Assembly: GCF_001625215.2 (NCBI RefSeq)
Contig: NC_030387.2
Location: 34,991,606-35,055,605, forward strand
DNA length: 64,000 nt
Reading direction: 5' to 3'
Source: Daucus carota subsp. sativus
Lineage: Eukaryota > Streptophyta > Magnoliopsida > Apiales > Apiaceae
Shown: piece by piece, positions 33,518-46,739 of the stretch
Layout of the letters: each line of letters begins with the position of its first letter
How positions within the stretch are numbered: position 1 is the first letter of the stretch
Translations under genes and position numbers: made by a program
Notes under the pieces: model-generated
What the model saw: only the letters and a program-made list of their open reading frames with translations
The model's database searches: none
Told to the model about the DNA's origin: nothing

Positions 33518-36442
33518 ATGGATCGTGGCAATAACGAAGCATTCGTGATCAAATGGGACACGAGAAATCACTGCCTTGCTCCCCCGCCACCACCGCAGCC
33601 ACCTGTAACGCAACCAACCAGGCTTTACGAAGCGGCTGTGGCCCCACCACCGGCGTTCTCAGTGGGCCGGGAAAACAGAGAGGTCAGTGGGCTTGTGGAG
33701 TTGTTTCAGGCCTATGGTATCAGGTACTACACGGCTGCGAAGATTGCTGAGTTGGGCTTCACTGTCAACACTCTTCTTGATATGAGAGATGAGGAGCTGG
33801 ATGAGATGATGAATAGTCTCTCTCAGATTTTTCGTTGGGATCTTCTGGTTGGGGAGAGGTATGGCATTAAGGCTTCGGTGAGAGCCGAACGTCGTCGACT
33901 TGATGATGAAGATGATTCGCGTCGGTTGCGGCAGTTTCATGATACTGCCCTCGATGCACTCTCGCAAGAAGGTAGTACTCTCTCCATCTCATAATTTTTG
34001 TCTTGTTTGATCGCGTAAAGAGTAAAAAGATTTAGATTTTATTTAATCGGACAGAGCATGCAATAAAAATTCGTGTGTTTACAGAAAGTAGAAAATGATT
34101 ATGGTCTATTTTGGGTTAAGAATGTAATGACAGTGGCCTATTCAAGTATTTTGTCAAATTCGAAACTAGTAAAAATGCAACATATGTATTAAATCCATAG
34201 TGACATGAACCGAAACTAATCGGTTGACCTACCGATTTAAGATTTATCAAAAAAATTATTGATAATTTTAGTCAAATTAAAGTGTAATTGTTAAATTGGT
34301 AAAATAATTTTTTAGGAGTAATCAAGGATTTATCGAGATTTTTTTAACAAATCGGAGATCTTTGGAACCCTGGTTAAATCTTTGGGTAATTGTAATGATA
34401 ATTTTTTACTCCTTAAAACTGCAATTAACTGATAGGATTATCAGAGGAGCATGTTCAGCAAGAGAAGGAAGCAGCGGCGAGTGGCGGAGGAGGGACTTGG
34501 GAGGCAGCGGCGAGTGGAAAAAAGCAGCAACGACGGAAGAAGGCCAAGTCGAAAATAAGTTCGATGGAGGATGATGAGGCTGATAGTGATCGAGCGGATC
34601 ACACTAAAGACGACAATGTGGCGACTGTTGAGAGGCAGAGGGAGCATCCATTCATTGTGACGGAACCAGGAGAGGTAGCTCGCGGAAAAAAGAACGGCCT
34701 GGATTACTTATTCCATCTCTATGAGCAGTGCCGTGAATTTCTTGTCCATGTCCAAAGTATTGCCAAGGAGAAAGGTGAAAAATGTCCCACCAAGGTATGC
34801 TAACAGCTCTCTCTAGCTTTGTTTTTGTTTAATATTTGCTTCCACAAGGTTCATAATGTGTTAGTGTATATGTAATGAAGTGCATAATGTGTCAAAAATG
34901 TGAACTCTAGTATTGTAAACGGTATTTCCAAAAGTTTAGCATAGCAAATGAAATATTAACTCTGGTATATTTGAGGTAAAGAAGAAGGGAGTAAATAGTG
35001 AAATGAGTATAGCAGAGGTAGAATATTAACTACCTCAGTAACTGTCAAATTAAAAATTACTGTTGGAATGGACACCTTTTAATTGAATGTGGCAACATGA
35101 TACAGTCTGAATTGATGAATGTAAGCAGTTGGATCAGAGTGGAAGCAGCTAAGCTACATAGGTGATAGGCTGTACGGTTACTACACTGTTACCTGAGTTG
35201 AGCAGACCCGACACTTGATTTAGTTTTCGAAAATGCCAGAGCACCAAAATCATGTATCTCTATTTAATCTGATAGTAATGCTCCCAAAACTTTTTCTCAA
35301 AGACACGGCAGATAAATGACTAATTTTAATTGAGTGATTGATGGGCATACAGGGTTCCATTATTATTAGTGTGAGAGTAAACAATCATACATTGCCAATT
35401 GGATTGGGGAAAAAAAAATTGCAAACATTTTTTGGGTACCTAGCATTTTTCTTAATCTAATATTCTAATGGACCCTCTACTATCATAATAATCTCGCCAA
35501 TTAAAACATTCCAAACTGACTCTTAATCAATACCACGCCATTTGAGTAAAAGTTTGGGTACTGAGTCTGGGTTCGGGTTAGTCTATCTAGATCCCTGCCA
35601 TGCCTCTGTCCACACCCATACTGCATTTATCTTACCAGATGTCCAGATTCTTCTTTAACCAATAAAGCAACCCGATTCCTTTAGTTTATAGCAAGAGATT
35701 TGATACCAGATCCCAAAGTAGCCGATGCATAACGTCACAATACACCATCTGCAATTAATATAGAATCTATAGATACTCTGTCTGAGCTAGATTTTATCCA
35801 ACTCATCTTATATCTGCAAGACTACTGATAAATCTTGTACTAATAGGCAAATAATAATAGAAACTATTAGGACCAGCCTCCGCCGAGTGAGATTATTTGA
35901 CCTTTTGTTCCAAATATACAACTGCGACTTTTTTTGGAGTAAATAGTGAAATGAGTATATAAATTGCATTAGCGTAACAAAAGAAAATGATGTATATTTT
36001 CTTTAATCATTGTATTTTCTTTACGCGAGATGTTGAGTTGGTTGAATGATGCTCGAATGTGTGATGATTTGAAATACAGGTGACAAACCAAGTGTTCAGG
36101 TACGCGAAGAAAGCAGGAGCAAGCTACATCAACAAGCCCAAAATGCGACATTATGTGCACTGCTACGCGCTTCATTGCCTGGACGAGGAGGCCTCTAATG
36201 CATTGAGGAGATTATACAAAGAACGAGGAGAGAATGTGGGAGCTTGGAGGCAGGCTTGTTACAAGCCTTTAGTGGCCATAGCAGCTCAAAAAGGCTGGGA
36301 TATCGACCTCATCTTCAACACACATCCCCGGCTTTCTATCTGGTATGTGCCCACCAAGCTGCGTCAGCTTTGCCATGCTGAGCGCAGCTGCGTTGCGGCT
36401 TCTGCAGCTGCAACAACTGGGACTCATCATCTGACCTTCTAA
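33518..36442 (+). CDS. LFY: LEAFY/FLORICAULA floral meristem identity transcription factor (391 aa)
   Basis: Plant-specific nuclear transcription factor that activates floral organ genes. Three exons with conserved positions: 33518-33971, 34436-34794, 36080-36442 (phases 1 and 0, GT-AG). After a Pro-rich leader, residues about 50-130 form the SAM-type oligomerisation domain ([44 protein letters not shown]). A variable linker rich in Gly, Lys and acidic residues follows. The C-terminal helix-turn-helix DNA-binding domain begins near [20 protein letters not shown] and includes [19 protein letters not shown] and [20 protein letters not shown]. Length and motifs are those of a functional LEAFY, and no break was seen. 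Intron 2 is 1.29 kb and contains a 24-bp direct repeat. It is convergent with the GlyRS gene. Confidence 0.97.
34988..35959. repeat. 24-bp direct repeat flanking 0.9 kb in LEAFY intron 2
   Basis: GGAGTAAATAGTGAAATGAG plus four more bases occurs exactly at 34988-35011 and 35936-35959. The 924 bp between them have no recognised content; the interval ends in a T7 run. It may be an insertion with a long duplication, or a duplicated intronic element. Confidence 0.75.
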
Positions 36443-37192
36443 GACGTTGAATCAGTGAACTCATTTCCAGTCTGTATTTCTAGAATTCTCAGTGTGTTAC
36501 TTTACTTTTGAGTCAAATGTAATTGTGTTCTGGATTTTGTGATGTTTAGACTGCGTTCATTTCAAGAGTATTTTATTTTTCATGTGACAAGGAGTTGTAT
36601 CTTATAATTTGTATTTGGATAATTTTAACTTTTTAATAACTTATAAGTTATAAAAATAAAAATAATTTATGTATTAATTCAGAATTTATGAATACCTTTT
36701 ATAATTTTTTTTAAAATTAAGTCATCAAAAAATATCTCAAACTAATTTATGATTATTATACAAACATACATTTTATAACTTAAAACCAACTTATTACACG
36801 GACATACATTTTTCAGCTTGAAACAATAAACAACTTTATACCCTTCACTTAAAGCTCACACAAACAGGCCATACTTCACTTTAAGCTCACACAAACAGGC
36901 CATACACATACTATTGATATTTACCGCCACTATGCTGGATAATCCTTGCCAAGTCGCAAATAAAAGACAAAAGGTTGTTCAGATACTCCACTAGAGAGAA
37001 TTCAAGCGACCATTATAAAGTCTTTCCTTTCAAGCTCAAAAACATGGGGCTCAGAGTTGCATAGTTACTGTAATGTCTATTAGACATGTATCCATTTTGT
37101 GATAGTATTACAGGGTCAAAATAAAGAGAGAACATTATAGGGTTACAATAAAGAGACAGGAAACTATAGCCCTCCAACATAGGCCAGCGCAA
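36443..37192. other. Convergent spacer LEAFY / GlyRS with a short tandem repeat
   Basis: Holds the 3' UTRs of both genes. A roughly 31-bp unit containing AAGCTCACACAAACAGGCCA is tandemly duplicated with one base change at about 36844-36905. Nothing else was recognised. Confidence 0.6.
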
Positions 37193-40100
37193 TCAAGACG
37201 AATGGGTTGGGTATTTCCACAATACATCATTCCATGTGCTCAGACCCTCGGTCACTTCCTTCACCACAGATGAAACCTCTTCTATGCTCACACGAATCTG
37301 CTTCTTGCTGTCCCTCTCCCGAATTGTCACTGAGGTTGTTGAATCTACTGTAATGGCCAATGGGACACCTAATTCATCTGTTCTGGCATATCGCTTGCCT
37401 ATCGATGTACCTGGAATATCAAATGTGTTAGTATTCACTTCTGCATTTTAATTTGTTACACAAGTTTCTACAGTTAATTTTTGAACTGTTTGGAATTAAA
37501 AATATAATCAAATAAGTTCATAGTAATCCCACAACAATTAACGATATGTGGACGCCAACCCCTATATAGTGGCCAGATAAAAAGGGTGATCACAAAAAAA
37601 ATCTGTACAGAATAAGTTCATTTATGTGTTCTGAACAACAAGAAGAAGAAACATTATAATGAAACATTATACCAAATGTTCACAACTCAATTTCTTCTAC
37701 CACTTAAATTACCCACCAATTGCATGAGTTGAGACATCAATATGTAGAAAATTATAGGATATGACTATTGATATAATTGCATGTTACTAGAAGTTCATAC
37801 CTGTTATATCAATTTTATAAGATATCCCAGCAGCAATCAATGACTTGGCAATGCGTTTAGCAATTTCCTCATACTCTTGATTTTGAACCAAAGGGAAAAC
37901 AGTGCACTTTATAGGTGCTACCAGTGGAGGAAAACGAAAAACATTTAACTGTTCATCCCCATCTCTACTTGGTCTTGTATAGAATGAATGCTCATACAAA
38001 CAGTAGATGATCCTTCCAATACCAAAGGATGGTTCAATTACTGAAGGAATGAACACCCTTTGGTGTTCTTTTTTCTTTTCCTTGGAGATTGTCAACATGT
38101 TCATCTTTATAGTGACATCCTTTTCAAGAGTGCAAACACGGAAATCCACCTCTCCTTTAGACTCCAAAGCAGCTTTCATTTCCATTGCTTCTTTTTCTCC
38201 CATGGCCTGCACACAAAATATGTTGTGCGTATATCAATCTCTCAGGAAAGAGAAAACATATTCACATTGACATAGCTTGAGAACTTAATATTTCTACCAA
38301 CGAATGTGCAAACATTTCTTCCTACGTGTTCTCTTTGATTTCAAATTTTATCCTACAGCGTAATAGACATCACTTGCAAGTCGAATATATACTTAAACAA
38401 GTATAACTAGTTTGCATACTACCTCCAGCGCTTCAACCACCATCTTTTGCTTCCCCTTGAATGCCAGGCCCAACTCTTTCTTGATTGGAGTTATAACAAG
38501 TTTCTGCAAGAATTCGACATAATATGAAGAGCACTGTTATACTCACACAATGCACAATATAATCCACACACACACACACACACAGAAGAGCGGGGGGGGG
38601 GGGGGGGGGGGGGGGCAAGAGAGAGCCAGAGAGAAGGGGGAGGGATACGGGAAATCAAACCTCCACTTCTTTAGGTTCTGCAAATTTTTCATGTGCCACA
38701 AGAGCCACACCACTTTTATCCTGCAACGTAAAAATTACCAAATATCAAGATAAAGATTAAAGAACCAAGTGAAAATGACACATGAATTTCTCTTCTTTTT
38801 TCTCAATTCCTCGTACATAATTAACTTCTCATGCGACTCGAAACAAGAAGACTGTAAATCATCGACAATATTCTTTACCACTGCATGCAGATATACAGAT
38901 TAACATTATAGATGAACACAAATTCCCCCAGACTTTGAAAAGACTCACCATGTGGGCACGCAAATCGTATGCAGATCTATCAGCAATACCAACACACTCA
39001 ATCCAGCCATACGAAGATTCAATCTCAGCATCCCAACAGTCTGCAGCATAGTGTGCCATCTCATTTGCCAGATGTTGCCGGAAACGTAATCGCTCTTTAT
39101 CAATTCCCAAGTGAGTCAGGAACAAATATACTCTCCCTATAAAGTAGCCTAGCGTTTCATTGTTGACAATTCCCTGAGGAACAGATACGTATATATATGA
39201 ACATTTCAGAAGACCATAAGTATACATAAATACAAATACACAAACATATACATGTGGTGCTATCATCAGTAACGGGAGACATTATACGAAATCAGATCAG
39301 TCAGACCAACCTGAGCAACTGCTTCACCTATAACTAGTTTCCTTTCAGATCGTCCAGACACTTGGTCTTCTCTTGGAAACATCAGGAACTCTAAGCTTGC
39401 AACTTCTGCAAATTTTGGGTGAGACTTATCTTCAGGGTCAACAAAATGTTCAATCTCAGCCAGTGTGAACTCACGAACCCTTAGAAGACCTTGGCGGGGA
39501 GATATCTGCAACATATAAATTCACACGAATCAAGATAGATAGTTGTGCACTAGCTTGGTTAACATGCCGAAAACTACCATACTTCAGAAGTATATATAGC
39601 TAAAGTCCACCCATAATAAACTTTGGGACTAATGTTCGATATGAAATCTTTGGGCGAGATATGACATAAAGAAACCAATGGTTAATTACGCATCGAAGCA
39701 TTCAGAACTTAGATATCTCCCCCAGATAAACGGACCTAAGTAAAAAAGCAGAGAGATTTATGTTCCTACAAGATCTTTTTACTTTTCCCCCACTCAGCTC
39801 TGCCATCTATCTAAATAATTTAAGGTAGGAAGAATGGATCAAATATGCTAATACACAAGCGTAACAGAAAAACACAACACAGAAAAAGGAAATAAGCACA
39901 GAGTAAGTTCATATTTATGAATGCCTATATGTCATACTCTTTGCTATGGCTTCCCTTTTACATGTTCAGATGTTAATCACCCACATTTTTATTGTCTATA
40001 TTAGCAATTGAAGCAGTTACTCTTGGAGTCTTAAACAGAATTTCTTCCTATTGTTGAGGCAGGTTATTATCTTCTATGTAGAACAGCTCCTGTTGCAGGT

Positions 40101-43100
40101 TATTATCTTCTGCTGCTTCTCTTGTACTTATTGCAGCTTCTACACCTCTGAGTATACATCCTATGATTTAAAGTCCAAATCCTACTTGGTATAATCACTT
40201 ATAAACTGGTATCTCTGCTACCGCACAACAAAAAGACCAATCAGATGGCACAACTATAGTTCATTAAGAGGACAGAAGACCAATCCCGAGTATTTCCTTT
40301 GTCCTCTTAAATATGCATTCTGTAATTTATAGACATGAAAACAAGAGACATTCTGTATAATCTTACAAGCCACGAGAACCAATGCTGAGAAGAAAATTTT
40401 ATATCAAATAAATATTGATTTGGGGGGGGGGGGTAGCAGTCGGCCCGGCCTAAATGGTCTTTAAATTCATGGTATTCAACTTTCCAGAAATCCAGGATGC
40501 ATAATTTTAGTATCACTCAGAAAATATATATTCCGTGCTCAAAAGTATGAAGTCCAACAGATTTGATCCCATCAAATTAAATATCAAATACAACTATACA
40601 AGAAAGCAAACTAAATATCATGTTCAAATAAAGATTAATTCCTATTAACAGTTGTAGCTAAGCCTGTACATAGCCCATGCAATGAATTGTTTTATTATAT
40701 GCTACCTCATTCCTAAAAGCTTGGCCAATTTGAGCAGCAGCAAAGGGAAGCTTGCTCCCATTGTAATAGTACAAGTCCTTGAAGTTAACAAAAATACCTT
40801 GAGCAGTTTCAGGGCGCATGTATCTGCAGCAAAGTAATGTAAGATATTTAACCAAATGAAAGACTTGGTGAACAAAAAAGTGTTTTTAAAAGACCTAATC
40901 ACCGTGGCATACTAATGTATGTGAATATATAGGCTTATAAATAAATTTGTGTGTGTGCACACAAACGTGTCCAGATAATATTTTTACCCTGGACTCAAAC
41001 CAGATGGACCAATTGACGTCTGAAACATTAAGTTAAATGGATAGGGAGCAGAGAGTGGATTCTTTGTATCTGGAGCAGTAATCCCGTATTCCTTGATTTT
41101 TGCACCCAGTTCTTCAGGTGAAAGATCATCCAGTACAGCAAGAATATGTTTATATTCTGCTCCTTTCTCAGCAGTGAGGGTAGCATCTTTTTCTAGCTTC
41201 TCTTTGCAGAAGTCTTTGAGCAAGTGATCGGCACGGTAACAAGTACCTGTCTTTTCATCCTTCACCATCAGGTCTGTGAACTTGTCGACATGACCTGAAG
41301 CCTTAAGCACAATCTCTGGTGTCACAGAGGGACAATCAACCTCCAACATGTTCTCTTCGAGAACAAAATGCTGAAATATAAGAGTAAAGTTATTAGGCCA
41401 TGTGTGAACAGAACCAATCACATGAACGCATATTTGATATATATATATATAATGATTGTGAACAGAGCAAGGAGCTTTAACAAAGTGGTAAAACAAACAA
41501 ACAAACTAAAACAAACAGATACAGCTCCACAAGTTCGGTATATTACTAAGAGCTACTCTTTAAACTCCAGGTATTAAGCTCCACTATGTTTTTAAATATT
41601 ATCTGGGACACCCAATTTTTATCATTGCTGTAAGTAGTACAATCCAAACTTTTTAAAAATATTTAATAATTAACAAACTTCATAAAAATTATCATCATAA
41701 ATTTTTACATGCAAGTTAAATTTCATAAATTCAATTTCACAAAGCCGCACGTAAAGCACACAGATTAACAAGTTTTTTAAGCGCTAAAATTCAACACATA
41801 CTTAAATTTTGATAATACAAAATACATCAAATCATTGCTTTTAGTTAGAACTATCAGGAATTAAAAAAAAATAATAACTACCGATAAGATGAATCAGTAA
41901 ACTGGATATGTTCTCAATGAAAAATATGTAGTATACTTTTCAGAGTCATTTTCGTTGAAAATTTATATGAGCTTGAGAACTAAAAACAGTAAAAAGTTAC
42001 CAGTTGTGGAGGATCATTAAATGGGAGCAATCTCTGTGGGTAAGGGGGATGTACGATGTTTCTTAGCTAGAAAACTATTCTGGGAAAGGAGAGTCCCGTA
42101 TAACGAATAATGGTTCATGGAGCCTGATTATTTTTTTCAGTGCTCGTGCAAAGGCTCATGACTTCATTTCACATACGGTCGGAGAAGATTCAAACTTTTT
42201 CATGTCACATGACCCTTGGATTAATGGCAGAACCCAAACAAAAATTTTGGGTCCTATTATTTCGATAATAAAGTCTCGTAATCTTGCTACTTTGGGGATT
42301 TTAGGGCCTGGCAGCACAGTTATTCCAGCCACAGGTTAGCTATTGAATTAAGACACATCTGCAGTTCTGTGCAAAGTAAGCATTTTGATTGTATCGCATG
42401 GGATGATCTGTCAGGGCAATCCGTCTCTGTTTCGTCAATATGGCGCTCACTTCGTGGACTAACATAGTTTGGAACAATTTTTTTTGTTATGGCTTAGTTA
42501 GCATTTCGTCAAAGACTTCCAAGAGCAGACAGAATGACCCACTTTCGCTGGACTGTTAACAGGAACTGTATGTTATGTCAGACTAACTTGGAAAATCATT
42601 TTACTCGAAATAATTTTTTTCAGCTTGGCACATTCCTTTATATATTAACTGGAACGACTTGTTAGAGGGAAATGTGAGCATTGGTGAAGCTACTGGTTTT
42701 ATCAAGCAGCTAACAAATCTCTATTTAACAGCATGCATTTGGATGGATCGCAACAAAAGAATACATGCAGGACAAGGGACTTCTAAAGAGGGTTTGGTTC
42801 GTTAATTAAGTCCAGAATTCTTGACAAGTTGTCCAATTGTGATGTATTTCGAAGGAGACTCAGAAGAGACCCAGCTAGTGCTACTTTTTTGTATTAGCTG
42901 CCTGTTTTGTTTTGGTTATTTGTAGTCATAATGCTCTTTGTATATCTCTAGTTTTAAATTTGTATGAACCCGCACCCGTACGGGCCGTACCCCCCACCCG
43001 AATCCCCGTATTTTTAAATTTGCCGAATTCCCGTATCCCCGTACCGCGCACTCCCGCACCCTCACTCATGCTTCCTACTTCCTAGGTACCACGTGATACC

Positions 43101-44001
43101 CAATCCGAGAATGCATAACAGGTCTTCCAAAAGAAAATTTAAAAAAAAAAATATCTGTTTAGTTACCCGTTCTCAGAATGGGTAACATGTAATACGCTAA
43201 CCCAGAATGAGTATTAGGGATGGTATTTTTGGTCATTCTCCCGCAAAGTGGTATTGACGTCAGCATAAGTGATAAAATGTGGTAATTTTGGCCATTAGCC
43301 CAACAGAGACATAAATCTATTTACAGCTCTGAGTGTTTCCAAGTATCAATCTGACAGCAGTGCATTGAATAGTCCAAATCATCTTCGAGTTTTCCCATTT
43401 GCCCAAAATACATTAACAAGTCTGATAACAAATCATCAATCATAGTCGAAACATTTTACAAACCCAATAACAAGTCACAGATTTGGATCCACTACATAAA
43501 CCCCACCTAAACTAGTTATCACCAAAAATTAGAAAATCATGTAAATTTCCCTGAACCCCGAAAAAAAATTCCGCGAAACAGTAGGAGCCTAAACCAATCT
43601 AATTACCGAAAATTAAGCTAAATCAGTAGAAGGGTATAAGCATTATACAAGTACAAATACACAGAAAGGAGAATCGGGGTATAAACCTGACGCCAAAAGG
43701 CAAGAACATTGGCCTTAACGGCGCAACCCGGAGGCCCATAATCAAAAAGCCCAGCAACACCTCTGTAAATCTTGAACGATGGTATATAAAACAGCCGCCG
43801 CTCTAGAGTGTTCACCACGGCTTGACGAAACGCCTCTCGGTTCTGCGCCTCCTGAGCTGCTGCTGGGACTGCCGCCGCCGCCATTTTGGTGCTGTGGTGC
43901 CTACAGTGGTGTGTGTATTGTAAAAGCGTGTGTGTATATGAGGATAATTTTAGAGAATTTAGTAGTGGTCGCAGGTGGGGCTGTGGAAAAAACAAAAACA
44001 T
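37193..44001 (-). CDS. GlyRS: Glycyl-tRNA synthetase, cytosolic/mitochondrial (666 aa, or 627 aa from the second ATG)
   Basis: Class II synthetase that charges tRNA-Gly. Nine exons join in frame: 43687-44001, 40988-41370, 40706-40823, 39311-39505, 38949-39173, 38661-38720, 38423-38503, 37801-38206 and 37193-37410, all GT-AG. Visible family landmarks are [41 protein letters not shown], the motif 2 string [34 protein letters not shown], and motif 3 [18 protein letters not shown], followed by an anticodon-binding domain. The ATG at 44001 is preceded by an in-frame TAG and adds 39 residues with no Asp or Glu and several Arg, His and Ser, like a mitochondrial presequence. The second ATG (43884, AAAATGGCG) starts the usual cytosolic form. 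Intron 1 (2.3 kb) contains a LINE fragment. Confidence 0.95.
38564..38615. repeat. (CA)n and G24 homopolymer in a GlyRS intron
   Basis: A (CA)n run at about 38564-38583 is followed by 24 consecutive G at 38592-38615, between exons 6 and 7. A shorter G10 run lies at 40423-40432. On the transcript these read as C runs. Exact lengths may be affected by sequencing or assembly. Confidence 0.85.
41990..42960 (+). mobile_element. Decayed LINE (non-LTR retrotransposon) 3' fragment in GlyRS intron 1
   Basis: Plus-strand translations in broken frames match the end of plant LINE ORF2, such as a [14 protein letters not shown] stretch (about 42207-42240) and the zinc-finger RVT domain [12 protein letters not shown]...CMLCQ..LENH (about 42518-42600). 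Several stops and frameshifts are present. It lies antisense to GlyRS. Boundaries are approximate and no TSD was found. Confidence 0.65.
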
Positions 44002-44212
44002 ATATGACTAGGGCTTTATGTTCTGCTCCTTGGATTTTAATAAGATGGGCTGAACTTGTAAGATCAGGATTTTAGTCTTTGGGCAAACGGGTTTCTTTCT
44101 ATTTTGCAGAGAGAGGACTATTTGTCTAATTTAATTTTTAAGAGTTCGATACCTTATTTTTTTTCTTTAAAAAAATGTTCGATAACCTATATCTTAAATA
44201 AACTGATTCGGT

Positions 44213-44348
44213 GAGCACGATCGGATAGCCCAGTGGTTAAGGGTTTATCCTCTGTCATCCCAGGTCATGGGTTCGACTCTGGCTCACCCCGAGAATATCT
44301 TCGAACAGATACTCACTTTGTAAGGCTATAAGCCATATTAGTCAAAAA
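44213..44348 (+). mobile_element. tRNA-derived SINE
   Basis: The 136-bp element has an A box (TAGCCCAGTGGTT near 44226), a B box (GGTTCGACTC near 44270) and a short A tail. It is flanked by a perfect 17-bp duplication AAATAAACTGATTCGGT (44196-44212 and 44349-44365). It inserted just upstream of the GlyRS start region. Confidence 0.9.
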
Positions 44349-44365
44349 AAATAAACTGATTCGGT

Positions 44366-46042
44366 TAAAGCATTCCGAATCTTTAGCTAAAATTGTTATT
44401 GTATATTATAAATAAAAAATATAGTGATTATGTAAAAAGAAGAAGCTCAATTTCAATTATGTAGGGGCCGTTTAGACAAATTTAAAAAAAGTGTTTTTTG
44501 TTTAAAATAAAGAAGTGAATTAGAATTGAGATCTAAATAAGTTAATAAAATCTTAAAAGAATGGAACCTTTAGGGGAGAAGTTAACATTCTCAACTACTT
44601 AAAAATATTTTTATTTATTTATACAAGCGAGTAAAAAAAACAGAAGCCAAAAGCAGAAATTGCCAACCGGCGCATAGTTTTCTTGTCTATAAATATGGTT
44701 AATCTTTTTAATATTGATTATATTTGCCAAACTTTTATAGCAGGTGAGCAAGAGAACTCCACACCATTTGTTGTCATGTTGAATTATATATTTTATTTAC
44801 AAGAATTTAAAACACTAATAACATACTATTTTAAAAAATATAATCAATTATTATCGAAACAAAATATATCACGCATTCAACACATTTTGCACAATATCTT
44901 GCGAATTTAATATAATCAAACAATTTTATCAAGTGTTTTAAAAAGTTCATTAAACAGCTACACAGTGGAATTGCGGTCTAAAGCAATTCAATTATGTAGT
45001 AAGCGGATGTTAGGCATTTTCGAAAATTAAGCGAACCATTAAACGAATTAAACGACAAGCGGAACAAGCAATCATAATGATGATAACTTACTTTTTAATT
45101 TTAAAATATTACTCCTTTCATAATATAACCATGATTATATTAAAAACATATATTCTTTATAATATCATAAATTCAAATTCCCACCACATCTTAATTTATT
45201 CTTAAATATATTAACATTATAATTCAATATTTACACATATATTATTAATCTGTTTATTAACACGATTAAAATTAAGCATCTTTCCGATCGTCTGAACGTT
45301 AGAAGGTCGGCGCTTAACACGGATTTACATTGATACATGTAAGTTGTGACGTATATAAAATTATTGCGTTGATGTATGTAAATATGTAAGATTCAATTAT
45401 ATTTTTATAATTTAAAATTATAAACTTAAATAATTATAAATTTGTCATGAATTTGTGTCACATATCACGATGAAATATAGAACTTATCGGGTTAAGTAGG
45501 TATCTTTTTATTTTTTAAAGTAGCCCCCACCCCATATTTTTATAATTTTAAAAAAATAAATTTAAATAATTATAAATTTGTCATGAATTTGTACCACGTA
45601 TCACGATGAAATATAGATGTTATCGGGTTAAGCAGGTATCTTTTTATTTATGAAAGTAGCCCCGGGAGAGTCCATTATAATTATCAGAATAGCTAAGTAG
45701 TACTTGAAAATTGTAACTTTTTTCAACACTTATTTTTGTCTAAATTTGATTTTATAAAAATATTCAGGGTCATTTCAAAAATTAAATTATTATATTTTAT
45801 TATTAATATACTAACTTTCACAAATAAAATTTTCATATCAAAAAAATTATCAATAAATATATTATTTAATTTTCATTTGACAAAAAACCTAATTTTCATC
45901 GAAGACTTGTTAAAATTTTTTAACAATTTTTTTATTATACACATACTAAACACTAAGATTTATTAATTTGAATCGATTTTAATGAACTACTGCTCCTTAA
46001 CCTCGTATAATATAGCCACAGATTGAATCAAATATATACGTA
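44366..46042. other. AT-rich intergenic region with a 130-bp tandem duplication
   Basis: Two diverged copies of about 130 bp lie at 45401-45534 and 45535-45663 and share ATCACGATGAAATATAGA and TATCGGGTTAAG(T/C)AGGTATC. No gene was recognised. Confidence 0.6.
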
Positions 46043-46355
46043 CTCCCTCCGTCCCAATGAATTATATACATCGAGATTGGACACGGATACCAAGAAAAAG
46101 TGTAAGAAATGAGTAAAGTTAGATGAAAAGTGGGTAAAGTGGTGGGACCCATATATTTTTTAATAATAGATTTGAGATAGTGGAGGAAAGTAGTGGGTGT
46201 AATAGTGTTTTTATTATTATAGAATAGAGATAGTGAGAGAATGTAGTGGGTGTAGTAGTGTTTTATATTATAAAAAGTTGTTATTTTGGGAATGTATAGA
46301 AATGATGGGACATCCAAAAAAAGAAACTGTATAGAATTGATTGGGACGGAGGGAG
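46043..46355. mobile_element. Stowaway-like (Tc1/mariner) MITE, 313 bp
   Basis: Terminal inverted repeats CTCCCTCCGTCCCAATGAAT and its counterpart ending GGGACGGAGGGAG are flanked by TA on each side (46041-46042 and 46356-46357). It is a sibling of the element at 13858-14368 without the nested insertion. Confidence 0.88.
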
Positions 46356-46397
46356 TACAATTTAGTGATGTAAATGTTTTTTTTTTTTGGAAAATGC

Positions 46398-46578
46398 TAG
46401 GGACCCCAAATATTTATCCCAAAATTTTTTCCCAAATGACATGGCGAAATTTCATTGGTTGCATTCATTCCCATAATAATGAGGCCCCCCTGCAGATTAA
46501 TCAATCACCCAATCAAATTTCGTCACTTGTTATCCACGTCATTTCGTAACAAATTTTGGGAAAAAAATTTGGGATCTT
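46398..46578. mobile_element. MITE-like inverted repeat upstream of the uncharacterised gene
   Basis: Left arm GGGACCCCAAATATTTATCC continues to GACATGGCGAAATTTCATTGG; the right side carries the imperfect reverse complement (CCAATCAAATTTCGTCACTT ... AAATTTGGGATC). There is no coding capacity. The TSD is unclear and the superfamily is unknown. Confidence 0.6.
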
Positions 46579-46652
46579 TGGCCTTGCCTTTTTTTTTTTT
46601 TAATTCAGTCAAACCGCCCGGTTTTCCCACAGGCCTCCTGCAGCGGCCAGCG

Positions 46653-46660
46653 TATATAAA
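46653..46660 (+). promoter_or_regulatory. TATA box of the uncharacterised gene
   Basis: TATATAAA lies 80 bp before the ATG at 46740 and just downstream of the MITE-like repeat, leaving only about 75 bp of proximal promoter free of it. Confidence 0.6.
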
Positions 46661-46739
46661 GCGAGTATGGAGTCCGTTTTACGCACCACCCAAAACAAAA
46701 CCCCGCTCCAAGCCCCGCAATTTTGGCGCCAAAACAGGA

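Noticed and set aside
45997..46317. 106-codon minus-strand ORF
   Set aside because: Lies within the Stowaway-like MITE and has no family resemblance.
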